A DNA stretch of 64,000 nt from Haloplanus rubicundus (GCF_003342675.1 NZ_CP031148.1:620001-684000), one strand, 5' to 3'; numbered from the stretch's first letter, positions 52,074 through 60,674 are shown. Notes: a model not told the origin generated them from the sequence alone. Numbers and translations: made by a program.

Positions 52074-52403
52074 ATGGCGTACCGATTCGTACGGGCGCGG
52101 CCGAGGGTCGACCGGATGCCCGAGTTACGCGAGCGACTCGACGACGGCGACATCGCCGAGATGGAGCCGTTCGGTCGGGCGATGACGCGGTCGCTGACCG
52201 ACGCCAAGTTCGACCCGAAGACCGGCGAGGCCGTGTGGGTCGAGGAGGACTACTGTTCGCCGCCGCTGGCGATGGAGCGTGCGGTCCTCGAGGAATACTT
52301 CGACTCCGTGACCGTCGTCGAGGAGAACGTCGACGAGGCGGCCGGGTGGGCACGCATCGACGACCTGCCGTCGCTGTGGGAACGCGTCCCGAGCGGCGCG
52401 TAG
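52074..52403 (+). CDS. Haloarchaeal protein of unknown function
   Basis: 109 residues, mixed alpha/beta, with MEPFGRAMTRSLTDAKFDPKTGEAVWVEEDYCSPPLAMERAVLEEYF as its conserved-looking centre. No export signal. Downstream of the small acidic gene by 36 bp on the same strand. Its stop lies 1 bp from that of the convergent OsmC gene. Codon usage is typical of real genes in the window. Confidence 0.55.
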   Translation: MAYRFVRARPRVDRMPELRERLDDGDIAEMEPFGRAMTRSLTDAKFDPKTGEAVWVEEDYCSPPLAMERAVLEEYFDSVTVVEENVDEAAGWARIDDLPSLWERVPSGA

Positions 52404-52404
52404 G

Positions 52405-52935
52405 TTAGCGGTCGAGCGGGGTGCCGTTCACCACCGTCGTTCCGTCCAGATCGACCGCCTGCGAGAGCGTACCGTGGACGTAACAGCAGGACTCGGCCGT
52501 CTCGACCAACTCGCGCACGTCGGAGTCGGGGGCGTCGGTCCGCAGGGTCGTCGTGTACGCGATGGACTCGAAGTCGGCCGGCTCGTCGCGGAAGCCGAGG
52601 CCACCCCGCCGGTCGATTTCGCTCTCCACGTCGACGGCGAGTTCGTCGAGTTCGATCCCCATCCGGATGGCGTTGCGGACGTACTGAGCCTGCAGACAGA
52701 AGGCGAAGCCGGCGAGGAAGTACCGAAGCGGGCGTGGGGCGGTCCCGGTGCCGCCCACCTTCGAGACGGGTTCGTCGGCGTCGAAAGTGAACCCGTCCGC
52801 GTGCGCCCGAGCGTGGTAGTTGCTGAGTGTCTCCGTCTCGACGCTCGGGTGCCCCGGCTTGATCTCGCGGGCGTCCCGAAGGCCCTCGATGCGGCGGTCG
52901 AGTCGCTCCCGAAGCGTCGTGTCGATCAGTGACAT
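52405..52935 (-). CDS. OsmC-family peroxiredoxin-like protein
   Basis: 176 residues. OsmC/Ohr fold with the first conserved cysteine in FAFCLQAQYVRNAIRMG (about 76) and the second region AESCCYVHGTL, where a Cys pair (about 151-152) supplies the resolving residue. GGTGTAPRPLRYFLAGF is a family motif. It probably reduces organic hydroperoxides. Start at ATG 52935; the divergent winged-helix regulator gene begins 202 bp away and might control it. Confidence 0.8.
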   Translation of the reverse strand: MSLIDTTLRERLDRRIEGLRDAREIKPGHPSVETETLSNYHARAHADGFTFDADEPVSKVGGTGTAPRPLRYFLAGFAFCLQAQYVRNAIRMGIELDELAVDVESEIDRRGGLGFRDEPADFESIAYTTTLRTDAPDSDVRELVETAESCCYVHGTLSQAVDLDGTTVVNGTPLDR

Positions 52936-53001
52936 GCGGTGGCGGACGGCCGTGGGTCAGTTAGGGGTTGCGACGCCGCGTCACGACCGTCCGGCGGTCC
53001 G

Positions 53002-53054
53002 ATTGTGCAACTCACGTGGGGCACAATTCACGTGGAATTTGCCTTAGTAATATC
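53002..53054 (+). promoter_or_regulatory. Candidate operator and promoter region before the winged-helix regulator
   Basis: ATTGTGC (53002-53008) and GCACAAT (53021-53027) are a perfect 7-bp inverted repeat. Two CA(A/T)-TCACGTGG units centre on palindromes CACGTG at 53013-53018 and 53029-53034, 16 bp apart. TTAGTAATATCC (53044-53055) could be a TATA box. The region lies between osmC and the regulator. Confidence 0.5.
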
Positions 53055-53136
53055 CATTTGTTCAATCTGCCGAAAAAAGACAATCGAACCCGCATTATGG
53101 CAAAATTACTTGTGGACCGACCACGGAGCGAACGTG

Positions 53137-53937
53137 ATGGCAGAGAACGCCGACGAGGGCGTCCTCCGGAGCAAGCGCTCGGCGACCCGGTATCAGATTC
53201 TGGTGGGGATCGCGGAGCGCCAACCGGCAGTCAGTCAGCGGGAGATCGCCGACGACATCGGCATCACGGCACAGGCAGTGAGCGACTACCTGCAGGGGCT
53301 GATCGAGGAGGGGTACGTCCGGAGTCCCGGCCGTGGGCGCTACGAGGTGACCAAAGAGGGGGTGGACTGGCTCATCGGCCGGACGGACGAACTCCACGAG
53401 TTCGTGACCCACGTCTCGGAGGACGTGATCGGGCAGGTGGAGATCGAGACGGCTATCGCCACCGCCGACGTCGCCGAGGGCGACGCCGTCTCGCTGTCGA
53501 TGCGCGACGGCGTCCTCCGGGCGACCCCCGGCACCGCGGGGAGCACAACTGCGGTTGCGGTCACGGCCGCCGAGGCGGGGCGCGACGTGGGCGTCACCGA
53601 CTTCGAGGGCGTCCTCGACTACGATCTGGGCCGGGTGACCGCCGTCTCGATTCCGCGGGTGCAGGACGGCGGCAGCGTCGCCGTGGCGAGCGAGACGCTC
53701 CTCGCTCACGCCGACGACTGCGACCTGGTGGCGACGGCGGGAACCGAGGCGCTAGTGGCCGCGCGGGCGGCCGGCCTCGACCCCGACGTGCGCTTCGGCA
53801 CGCCGCAGGCGGTGAACGAGGCGGCGGTCCGGGGACTCGACGTCCTCCTCCTCGCCGTCGCGGACGAACTCTCGACGCATCTGGACCGTCTCCGCGAGGG
53901 GACGATCAGCTACGAAGTCGTCGACACTGCGGAGTGA
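53137..53937 (+). CDS. Winged-helix transcriptional regulator with C-terminal ligand-like domain
   Basis: 266 residues. The N-terminus (about 10-70) is a winged helix: RYQILVGIAERQPAVSQREIADDIGITAQAVSDYLQGLIEEGYV. The remainder is an alpha/beta domain of about 190 residues with repeating TAxVAEGDAVSL and VRFGTPQAVNEAAVRGLD segments, probably a ligand-binding or dimer domain. MarR/TrmB-like in design, with no recognised specificity. ATG 53137 is kept although a leader of 80-100 bp may precede it; the longer frame has atypical Cys-rich sequence. Probably autoregulated through the 53002-53034 repeats. Confidence 0.7.
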   Translation: MAENADEGVLRSKRSATRYQILVGIAERQPAVSQREIADDIGITAQAVSDYLQGLIEEGYVRSPGRGRYEVTKEGVDWLIGRTDELHEFVTHVSEDVIGQVEIETAIATADVAEGDAVSLSMRDGVLRATPGTAGSTTAVAVTAAEAGRDVGVTDFEGVLDYDLGRVTAVSIPRVQDGGSVAVASETLLAHADDCDLVATAGTEALVAARAAGLDPDVRFGTPQAVNEAAVRGLDVLLLAVADELSTHLDRLREGTISYEVVDTAE

Positions 53938-53946
53938 CGGGCGCGC

Positions 53947-55233
53947 TCAGGCCTGCCGCTCCAGCGTCGCGGGGCCGACCGACACCGTCTCGCCGACCGC
54001 CGGCGCGACGGCCCGGTAGCCGTCGGCGGTCAGGTCGTCGGCGAAGGCCACACACCGGTCGCCGTGGTTGACGAGCACCGTCGCGTCGCGGTAGGAATCG
54101 AGGAAGGTTCGGAGTCCGTCGGCGTCGGCGTGCGCGGAGAAGTCGTAGGATTCGACCCGTGCGGCGACGGGCATCACCCGACCGTCGAGTTCGGCGCTGC
54201 CGGTGTCCAGCAGGTCGCGCCCGGGCGTCCCTTCCACCTGGTAGCCGGTGAGGGTGATCTTGTTCACGGGGTGGTCCCGCACCTCGGGGATGTACGTCAT
54301 CGCGGGACCACCCGAGAGCATCCCGCTGGTCGTGACGATGGCGACGTTCTGGTCCGCGATCCGTCGGCGCTGGCCGTCCCGTCCGGTGACGAAGCGGGCG
54401 TGTGACTTCGCGCGGCCGAGCGCGTCGGCGTCGCGGACGAACTCCGGATGCCGGCGGAGCATCTCGGTCACCCGCTTGCCCATGCCGTCGACGTAACACG
54501 GGATGTCGTACGCCTCGCAGACGAGAAGCAGCTCCTGCGTGCGGCCGATGGCGAAGGCGGGGACGACGACGGTGCCGCCCTCCCAGAGGGTCGTCCGCAC
54601 GCTCTCGGCGAAGCGCTCCTCCAGTTCCGCCCGGTCCCCGTGTTCCACGTCCGAGTAGGTGCTCTCGCAGACGACGACGTCGGCGTCGGGGCGGGCGGTC
54701 GTTCCCGCGACGAGTCGCTGACCGCCGGGGTGGTCGGCCGCGGACGCGTCGTCGAGGTGGAAATCGCCCGTATACAGCAGGCGCGTCTCGCCGTCGTCGA
54801 CGAGGACGTGCGCGCTCCCGGGAATGTGGCCGGCGTTGTAGAAGGTGATTTCGTGACCCGCGGCCGTGAACGTCTCGCGGTAGCCGTGGGTCTCCGACAC
54901 CTGCGTGACGCGGCGCACCTCCTCCTCGGTGAACGGGCAGTCGTACGTGCCCCCGTGGAGTTTGAGCGTGTCGCGGGCGAGCGTCAGCGCCAGTTCGCGG
55001 GTCGGCGGCGTCCAGTGGATCGGCGGGCGGCGGTCGCCGGAGAGCAAGGACGGAATGGAGCCGACGTGATCGAGGTGCCCGTGGCTGACGACGACCGCCT
55101 CGGGGTCTGGTGCCGCCACCGGGAACTGCGGCGGGTTCCCGGTCAGCGTGCCGTAATCGAGGAGGAGGCGGTCGTTGACGAGGATGGCGCTCCGGCCGAC
55201 CTCGCGGGCGCCGCCGAGAAACCGAACGTCCAT
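53947..55233 (-). CDS. Beta-CASP metallo-beta-lactamase nuclease (archaeal CPSF/RNase J type)
   Basis: 428 residues. Metallo-beta-lactamase motif SHGHLDH (50-56), AGHIPGSAH, YTGDF and later conserved aspartate/histidine (SAHADADGL) in the beta-CASP core. These enzymes cut or chew RNA at 3' ends or from 5' ends. There is no N-terminal KH domain, so it is aCPSF2-like rather than aCPSF1. It ends 10 bp past the stop of the regulator gene, in convergent orientation. Zinc ligands appear complete. Confidence 0.82.
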   Translation of the reverse strand: MDVRFLGGAREVGRSAILVNDRLLLDYGTLTGNPPQFPVAAPDPEAVVVSHGHLDHVGSIPSLLSGDRRPPIHWTPPTRELALTLARDTLKLHGGTYDCPFTEEEVRRVTQVSETHGYRETFTAAGHEITFYNAGHIPGSAHVLVDDGETRLLYTGDFHLDDASAADHPGGQRLVAGTTARPDADVVVCESTYSDVEHGDRAELEERFAESVRTTLWEGGTVVVPAFAIGRTQELLLVCEAYDIPCYVDGMGKRVTEMLRRHPEFVRDADALGRAKSHARFVTGRDGQRRRIADQNVAIVTTSGMLSGGPAMTYIPEVRDHPVNKITLTGYQVEGTPGRDLLDTGSAELDGRVMPVAARVESYDFSAHADADGLRTFLDSYRDATVLVNHGDRCVAFADDLTADGYRAVAPAVGETVSVGPATLERQA

Positions 55234-55278
55234 TGGAGACCCGTAGCGCGGCGGGGCGTTTGGATGCGTCGCTTTCGA

Positions 55279-56280
55279 TCAGCGTCCCCGGAGCCGTCGC
55301 CGGCGGCCGTCCGCGCCGTCGTCGGGGTCCGGTCGCGCCTCCAGTCGGACGCGCTCGCTCGTCTCACGGCCGCCGCGGACGACCCGCAGTTCGACCGTCT
55401 CGCCCGGCTCCGTCTCGGTGATGAGATAGCGGACCAGCGCCTCGTGGGAGTCGATCCGCGTCCCCTCGATCCCCACTATGACGTCGCCGCCGACGGGCAC
55501 CTCCCGACCCCGGACCCGCGTCGTCCGGTCGCTGGGCGCGAGGACGGTGCCGGCCGGCCCGTACCACGCGTCGACGACGAGGACGCCCCGTGGCTCGTCG
55601 AGGCCGTTCGCCTCGGCCACCGTGGGCGAGACGTCGACGGTCCGGACCCGCATGTAGGGGTGGCTGACGTGGCCGTCCGCGATCAGCCGGGGGACGACCC
55701 GTCGGAGCAGGAGCGGCGACACCGCGAAGCCGATGTTCTCGCCCGCAGTCGCGCGGTTGACGCCGACGACGACGCCGTCGAGGGTGACGAGCGGTCCCCC
55801 ACTGTTGCCGGGGTTGATCGGCGCGTCGGTCTGGACGGTGTCGGGGATGGCAAAGCCCCGGCCCGTCGGCATCGAGCGGTTCGTCCCGCTGACGATGCCG
55901 GCCGAAATCGTCCCGTCGAGGCCGAGGGGGTTGCCGAGGGCGGCGACCGGCCGGCCCGGTGGCGGCGCCCGTTCGGCGACGGGGAGCGGCGTCGCGTACG
56001 CCGGCAGGTCGTCGACGCGGATCACCGCGAGGTCGGTGTAGGCGTCGGCTCCGACGACGCGGCCGACCCGCCAGTCGCCCTCGGCGAACCGGAGGTCAAC
56101 CTCGCTCGCTCCCCCGACGACGTGTTGATTCGTGACGAGGTGACCGTCGGCGTCGTAGACGAACCCCGACCCGGCGCCGCCGCCGTGGTTCGTGTCGGGG
56201 TACGAGACGTAAATCGACGTCACCGACGGCATCGCCGCGCGATACACCGCTTCGTACCCTCCGTCGCTGTCCGCTTCCAT
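55279..56280 (-). CDS. HtrA/DegP-like serine protease with one PDZ domain
   Basis: 333 residues from ATG 56280. Trypsin-like catalytic triad His53 (TNQHVVG), Asp83 (YTDLAVI) and Ser160 (PGNSGGPL), then a PDZ domain (about 225-320) ending in VELRVVRGG. The oxyanion loop DAPINPGNSGGP is canonical. No signal peptide is visible, unlike most bacterial HtrA, so it may act in the cytoplasm or have an unrecognised export route. A GTG-start extension to 56307 would add nine Ala/Thr-rich residues; ATG is preferred. Confidence 0.82.
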   Translation of the reverse strand: MEADSDGGYEAVYRAAMPSVTSIYVSYPDTNHGGGAGSGFVYDADGHLVTNQHVVGGASEVDLRFAEGDWRVGRVVGADAYTDLAVIRVDDLPAYATPLPVAERAPPPGRPVAALGNPLGLDGTISAGIVSGTNRSMPTGRGFAIPDTVQTDAPINPGNSGGPLVTLDGVVVGVNRATAGENIGFAVSPLLLRRVVPRLIADGHVSHPYMRVRTVDVSPTVAEANGLDEPRGVLVVDAWYGPAGTVLAPSDRTTRVRGREVPVGGDVIVGIEGTRIDSHEALVRYLITETEPGETVELRVVRGGRETSERVRLEARPDPDDGADGRRRRLRGR

Positions 56281-56403
56281 GGTAGTCGTCGCCGGCGCCG
56301 TCGCCACCGGCGACGTATGATCCGGCGTCTACCGTGGGTACGCGCCCGACGCACAAGCGATCGGGGGGCCTGGGCGCGGTCCGTGCCGAACCGTCCGCGG
56401 GCG

Positions 56404-57117
56404 TTAGGCTACCACGTCGAATTCGATCCGCACGGCACCGTCCGCGGTCGACGACCCCGTGATCCGGACGGTTCCGATCTCGCCGAGGGCGTCGACGTGC
56501 GTGCCGCCGCAGGGACAGACGTCGAAGCCCTCGATTTCGACGACGCGCATCGGATCGACGTGATCGGGGATCAGATCGAGCTGTGCCCGCCCCTCCGGCA
56601 CCGCGTCCTCGACGGCCGCGCGGGGGCGTTCGGCTTTCTGCACTGCGAGGTCGTGGTCGATAGCGGCGTTCGTCAGGTGTTCGATCTCGGCCACGTCGCC
56701 GACGTCGTCGCCCTCGAACTCGACCCACCCGCCGTCGACGCTCAGGCCGTTGCCGACCGTCGCCGCCCCGTACTCGTCGAGGACGACCCGCGAGACGACG
56801 TGCTGGGCGGTGTGGAGGCGGGTGAGGCGGTCGCGGCGCTCGGCGTCGATCCGGCCGGTGACGGTCGTCCCGGTTTCGGGGAGTCCCCCCGTCACGTCCT
56901 CGACGTAGTGTCGCACGTCGCCGTGGTTCTTCCGGGCGTCGACGACGGCCGCCTCGCCGCCGGGCCACGAGAGTGTCCCGCGGTCGGCCGGCTGTCCGCC
57001 GCCGCCGGGGTAGAAGTGGGTCCCGTCGAGGATCACGTAGTCGTCGGCCGTCTCGACGACCGTCGCTTCGAACTCGGTCACGTCGTCGTCGTCGGGGAGA
57101 TAGCGGAGTTCGGTCAT
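56404..57117 (-). CDS. alaX: Alanyl-tRNA editing protein AlaX
   Basis: 237 residues. AlaX removes Ser (or Gly) mischarged on tRNA-Ala. THFYPGGGGQPAD (33-45), LHTAQHVV (101-108; His102, His106), and CPCGGTHV (201-208; Cys203, His207) provide the zinc site and editing pocket. Medium-length (M-type) without the C-terminal domain of full AlaRS. Start at ATG 57117; the upstream frame encodes unrelated residues. Divergent from the cupredoxin gene across 125 bp. Confidence 0.88.
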   Translation of the reverse strand: MTELRYLPDDDDVTEFEATVVETADDYVILDGTHFYPGGGGQPADRGTLSWPGGEAAVVDARKNHGDVRHYVEDVTGGLPETGTTVTGRIDAERRDRLTRLHTAQHVVSRVVLDEYGAATVGNGLSVDGGWVEFEGDDVGDVAEIEHLTNAAIDHDLAVQKAERPRAAVEDAVPEGRAQLDLIPDHVDPMRVVEIEGFDVCPCGGTHVDALGEIGTVRITGSSTADGAVRIEFDVVA

Positions 57118-57242
57118 GCGGGTGGATGGCGAGCGGGACACAAAAACCGTCCGGGGGTGGTTTCGGCGATTCCCGGCGTCCGGGAACACGGGACGGGGTC
57201 GATCCTCCTTCGGCGGACAGTTCGAGGGGAGGTGTGAACCCG

Positions 57243-58085
57243 ATGCACGATCCGTCCGATTGGTCCCGGCGCGAGTTCGTGACCACCGCCCTCGTCGGCA
57301 CCGGCGCCCTCGCCGGCTGTCTGGCACGAGGTGAAGAACCCTCCGCGACGAACGAGCACGCGGACGCGGCCTGTCTCGACGACTGGCTGGCGGACGCGAA
57401 CGGCTACGAGGGGGTGATCGAGCGCTACGGTCCCGACGACACGCCCACGGTGACGGTCGGCGAGTATCGCGGCACCCACCACGAGGGCGCGGCGTTCGAT
57501 CCGGCAGGCATCCGCGTCCCGCCGGGAACGACCGTCCGGTGGGAGTGGAGCGACCACGACGACCCGGCGAACGTCGTCGCCGTCGACGGCGCGTTCGACA
57601 GCGGTGGCCCCGTCTCCGCCCACGGAACGACGTTCTCGCACACGTTCGAGGACCGCGGGACGTACCGGTACGTCTCGGAGCCGTCGCGGGACGACGGCAT
57701 GTACGGCGCCGTCGTCGTCGCGGACCCGCCGTCGAGCGACTACCCGGCCGTCGACGACTGGCTGGCGGACGTGAACATCTACGACGGCACCGTCGTCGAC
57801 TGGCGGGACTACCCCTCGCCCGTCGTCACCGTCGGCTCCGCCGAGGGCGAGAGCGAGTTCACCTTCTCGCCGCCCGCGGCCCGGGTGTCGGCGGGGACGA
57901 CGGTCCGCTGGGTGTGGACCGGCGGCCCCCACCAGATTTCGTTCGAGGACGCCGACATCGGGAGCGCGGTGGAGACGGACCCCGGCGTGCGGTTCGAACA
58001 CACGTTCGAGGAGCCGGGGGTCTACCGCTACGCCTGTGCGCCCCACCACTCGCTCGGCGCGAAGGGTGCCCTCGTGGTTGAGTAG
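57243..58085 (+). CDS. Two-domain halocyanin-like cupredoxin lipoprotein with split copper ligands
   Basis: 280 residues. Tat lipoprotein signal: RR (9-10) and lipobox ending AGC (Cys26). Two tandem cupredoxin domains (about 45-160 and 170-280) share a DDWLADxNxY opening and VxVG/VRWxW strands. In domain 1 the Cys and both His sites are changed (Ala109, Ser145, Ser148) while Met153 stays; in domain 2 His230, Cys265 and His268 remain but the axial Met is Ala273. Only domain 2 could bind type-1 copper. Halocyanins carry electrons at the outer membrane face. NikR is convergent, 15 bp away. Confidence 0.85.
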   Translation: MHDPSDWSRREFVTTALVGTGALAGCLARGEEPSATNEHADAACLDDWLADANGYEGVIERYGPDDTPTVTVGEYRGTHHEGAAFDPAGIRVPPGTTVRWEWSDHDDPANVVAVDGAFDSGGPVSAHGTTFSHTFEDRGTYRYVSEPSRDDGMYGAVVVADPPSSDYPAVDDWLADVNIYDGTVVDWRDYPSPVVTVGSAEGESEFTFSPPAARVSAGTTVRWVWTGGPHQISFEDADIGSAVETDPGVRFEHTFEEPGVYRYACAPHHSLGAKGALVVE

Positions 58086-58100
58086 ACGGCCGAGACACCC

Positions 58101-58529
58101 CTACTCGGGCGACGCGAACGGCCCGAACTCGTCGACCGGCATCACCGAGTAGTCGACGCTGAGGGTGTCTTTCGTCGCCCGAATCTTGCCGACGAACGTC
58201 GAGATTGTCTCCAACTGCCCTTCGAGGACGAACAGCTCCATGCAGTAGTGGGAGCCGACGTGGCTGTGGAAGTTGGCGACGACGAGCCCCTCGTAGTCGT
58301 GTCGGAGGCCCATCATCCGCTCCTCGACGCTCGTCGTCTCGTAGTCGAAGATGACGGTGACGACGGCCATGAGGTCGCGGTCCTCCAGTCGTTTGTCCTC
58401 GAACTCGCCGAGCAGGTTCCGCGACGCCTCGCGGACGACTTCGCTCCGGCCGGTGTAGCCGTGTTCGTCCGCGAACGCATCGATTCGCTCGACCAACTCC
58501 TCGGGCATCGAGATACTGACGACGGTCAT
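58101..58529 (-). CDS. nikR: Nickel-responsive regulator NikR
   Basis: 142 residues: N-terminal ribbon-helix-helix DNA-binding domain (1-45; [18 protein letters not shown]) and C-terminal ACT-like nickel domain (50-140). The nickel ligands His77, His88, His90 and Cys96 match the spacing of E. coli NikR (76/87/89/95). When nickel binds, NikR represses nickel uptake genes. The paired TATTAAC sites upstream suggest autoregulation. The only obvious nickel transporter in the window is the NicO gene 53 kb away. Confidence 0.9.
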   Translation of the reverse strand: MTVVSISMPEELVERIDAFADEHGYTGRSEVVREASRNLLGEFEDKRLEDRDLMAVVTVIFDYETTSVEERMMGLRHDYEGLVVANFHSHVGSHYCMELFVLEGQLETISTFVGKIRATKDTLSVDYSVMPVDEFGPFASPE

Positions 58530-58530
58530 G

Positions 58531-58559
58531 TATTAACTCAACACCGCTCGAATATTAAC
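58531..58559 (-). promoter_or_regulatory. Paired TATTAAC sites over the nikR promoter
   Basis: TATTAAC at 58531-58537 and 58553-58559 lie 22 bp apart, two helical turns, as expected for a NikR tetramer. The distal copy overlaps the probable TATA box (minus strand TTAATATT, about 28 bp before ATG 58529); the proximal one lies directly before the start codon. Confidence 0.5.
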
Positions 58560-58573
58560 AATTACTAAAACGC

Positions 58574-59155
58574 TCAGCAGGTCGGCAGGAAGTCGACGGC
58601 GTCGCGGGTCGTCGTCTCGCCGAACAGCCAGTCGGCGTGGGCGAGGGCGTACTCGTGGTCGTCCTCTTCGAGATAGCCGATGGCGTCCGCGACGAGGACG
58701 GGCCGATAGTCCCGGAGACCGGCGCTGCCGGCCGTGTGGAGGACACAGACGTTGGCGAGGGTGCCACAGATGAGCAGGTCGTCGATACCCCTCGCCGAGA
58801 GCCAGCCGTCGAGTTCCGTCTCGTGGAAGGCGTCGTAGGTGTGTTTCTCGACGACGTGGTCGCCGGGACGTACGTCGAGTTCGTCGACGAGTCGGGCTTC
58901 CCACGAGCCTTCGAGGACGTGGTCGCCCCAGCGCTCGAACTCGTCGTAGTAGTGGGCGTCGTCGAACTGTTCGGGGGGATGCACGTCGCGGGTGTAGACG
59001 ACGCGGGCGCCCGCGTCGTGAGCGCGATCGACGAGCGCTGCCACGTCGTCGATGGCCGCCTCGCTCGCGGGGGCGTAGAGGCTCCCGTCGGGGTGACAGA
59101 ACCCGTTCTGCATGTCGACGACGACGACCGCCGTGGAATCGGGATCGTACGGCAT
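58574..59155 (-). CDS. Isochorismatase-family hydrolase (nicotinamidase-like)
   Basis: 193 residues. Catalytic triad Asp14 (VDMQNGF), Lys104 (EKHTYDAF) and Cys137 (GTLANVCV) are complete. DVHPPEQFDD provides a metal- or substrate-binding loop near 57-66 resembling nicotinamidases (DxHP), which convert nicotinamide to nicotinate for NAD recycling. Other isochorismatase-fold amidases cannot be excluded. Start at ATG 59155. Divergent from the radical SAM gene across 90 bp. Confidence 0.8.
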   Translation of the reverse strand: MPYDPDSTAVVVVDMQNGFCHPDGSLYAPASEAAIDDVAALVDRAHDAGARVVYTRDVHPPEQFDDAHYYDEFERWGDHVLEGSWEARLVDELDVRPGDHVVEKHTYDAFHETELDGWLSARGIDDLLICGTLANVCVLHTAGSAGLRDYRPVLVADAIGYLEEDDHEYALAHADWLFGETTTRDAVDFLPTC

Positions 59156-59245
59156 GGCTCCCGGTATGCGAGCGACGACCCTAAACGGTTGGTTCGATCC
59201 GTACCGACGGCTTTTCCCACCTCGGGGACGATTTCCCGACAACGA

Positions 59246-60241
59246 ATGATCTCGAAGGGCTGTGAACAGTGCGCCAAGGGCGGGAAGATGGTGCTGTTCG
59301 TCTACGGCTACTGCGACCAGCGTGACTGTTTCTACTGCCCGCTCGGGGAGAACCGCAAGAACGTCGACACCGTCTACGCCAACGAACGGCAAGTCGAGAG
59401 CGACGAGGACGTGTTGACCGAGGCCCATCGGATGGACGCCCTCGGTACGTCCATCACGGGCGGCGAACCCCAGGAGGCCCTCGACCGGACCTGTCACTAC
59501 CTCTCCCTCCTGAAAGACGAGTTCGGCGAGGACCACCACACCCACCTCTACACCGGCATCACGGGCGGTCGAGAGAACATGCGCCGCCTCTCCGAAGCGG
59601 GTCTGGACGAGATTCGCTTCCACCCGCCGCTCGACCTGTGGGGGGACCTCCACGGCACCGAGTGGGAGGACATCCTCCACATCGCCCGCGAGGAAGGACT
59701 GACGCCGGCGTTCGAGATTCCCGGCATCCGTGCCGAACCCGAATTTCTGGAGTTCCTCGACGAGGGCGCCGCCGACTTCTGTAACATCAACGAGTTCGAG
59801 ATGTCCGACGGCAACTACCGCCGGATGCAGGCGGAGGGCTACGACCTCCGCGAGGGCCACATGAGCGCCGTCGAGTCGCCCAAAGAGGAGATTCTCGACG
59901 TGATGGGCGACCACGACCGGGTCTACTTCTGTACCTCGGTGTTCAAAGACGCCGCCCAGCACCGCCGTCGCCTGAAGCGGATGGCCCGGAAGATTCGTCG
60001 GGAGTTCGACGAGGTGACCGACGACGGCACCCTCGTCTACGGCAAGACGTGGGTCACCGAGGAGCGCCTGCGCGAACTCGGCGTGCCCGAGGAGTTCTAC
60101 ACCGTCAAATCCGACCACGTCGAACTCGCGTGGTGGCTCCTAGAGGAGATGGTCGACGAGGGCGACGTGGGCGAGGGCGAAATCGTCGAGCAGTATCCGA
60201 CGGTCGACGGCACTGTGGTGGAACGGACGCCGCTGGCGTAG
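59246..60241 (+). CDS. Radical SAM protein with CX4CX2C cluster motif (COG2108-like)
   Basis: 331 residues. The 4Fe-4S motif is C23-x4-C28-x2-C31 (GYCDQRDCFYCPL), one residue longer than the usual CX3CX2C; LGTSITGGEP (about 68-77) is the SAM-binding GGE-like motif. An N-terminal C6-x2-C9 pair could bind a second metal. The later DEIRFHPPL and DFCNINEFE segments suit a pyruvate-formate-lyase-activase-like barrel. I associate it with the archaeal COG2108 group of unknown function. Start at ATG 59246; no genetic neighbours point to a pathway. Confidence 0.8.
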   Translation: MISKGCEQCAKGGKMVLFVYGYCDQRDCFYCPLGENRKNVDTVYANERQVESDEDVLTEAHRMDALGTSITGGEPQEALDRTCHYLSLLKDEFGEDHHTHLYTGITGGRENMRRLSEAGLDEIRFHPPLDLWGDLHGTEWEDILHIAREEGLTPAFEIPGIRAEPEFLEFLDEGAADFCNINEFEMSDGNYRRMQAEGYDLREGHMSAVESPKEEILDVMGDHDRVYFCTSVFKDAAQHRRRLKRMARKIRREFDEVTDDGTLVYGKTWVTEERLRELGVPEEFYTVKSDHVELAWWLLEEMVDEGDVGEGEIVEQYPTVDGTVVERTPLA

Positions 60242-60335
60242 GTTTTGGTCCAGCTTTTGCGAGCGAGGGAAGCGAGCGAGTAAAAGGTGGGAGTAGCGAG
60301 TAGCGCGGCACCGGTAGACTCCGATCCCCGGCCGC

Positions 60336-60587
60336 TCAGTCCGCCAGTTGCTTCCGCACCGCCGCCAGTTTCGGCTGGAACTTGTCGGTGCTCATGAGGT
60401 AGGCGAAGTAGAAGGCCATCGCGCCCACGAACGCCATCCACGCGCCGAGTTTGACCTGCCCGCTCTCGGCGGTGGCGAGCGCGAAGCGTTCGACGTAGAG
60501 ACCGAACACGGAGAGCCCGACGCTCCCGACGCCGAACGCCAGGAGTTCGAGCAGTTGGGGGAGCAGTTCGAGGAGTGTGGTGGTCAT
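60336..60587 (-). CDS. Small two-helix membrane protein, unknown
   Basis: 83 residues from ATG 60587. Hydrophobic segments at about 5-30 and 45-67, then a short basic, lysine-containing tail (KFQPKLAAVRKQLAD). No family recognised. It lies between the radical SAM gene (convergent) and the next small membrane gene (divergent). Confidence 0.6.
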   Translation of the reverse strand: MTTTLLELLPQLLELLAFGVGSVGLSVFGLYVERFALATAESGQVKLGAWMAFVGAMAFYFAYLMSTDKFQPKLAAVRKQLAD

Positions 60588-60674
60588 GGGGTTCGCAGGT
60601 CGGCAGCGGTTGTGGCTCTTTCGGTTCGCCGAAGCGAAAGGCTCTTGCGTCGAGTCGGCCGATCCGAAGCCGAT

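Noticed and set aside
53013-53034. CACGTG E-box motifs taken as a eukaryote-like bHLH site
   Set aside because: bHLH factors are absent from archaea; the palindromes are better treated as part of a local operator.
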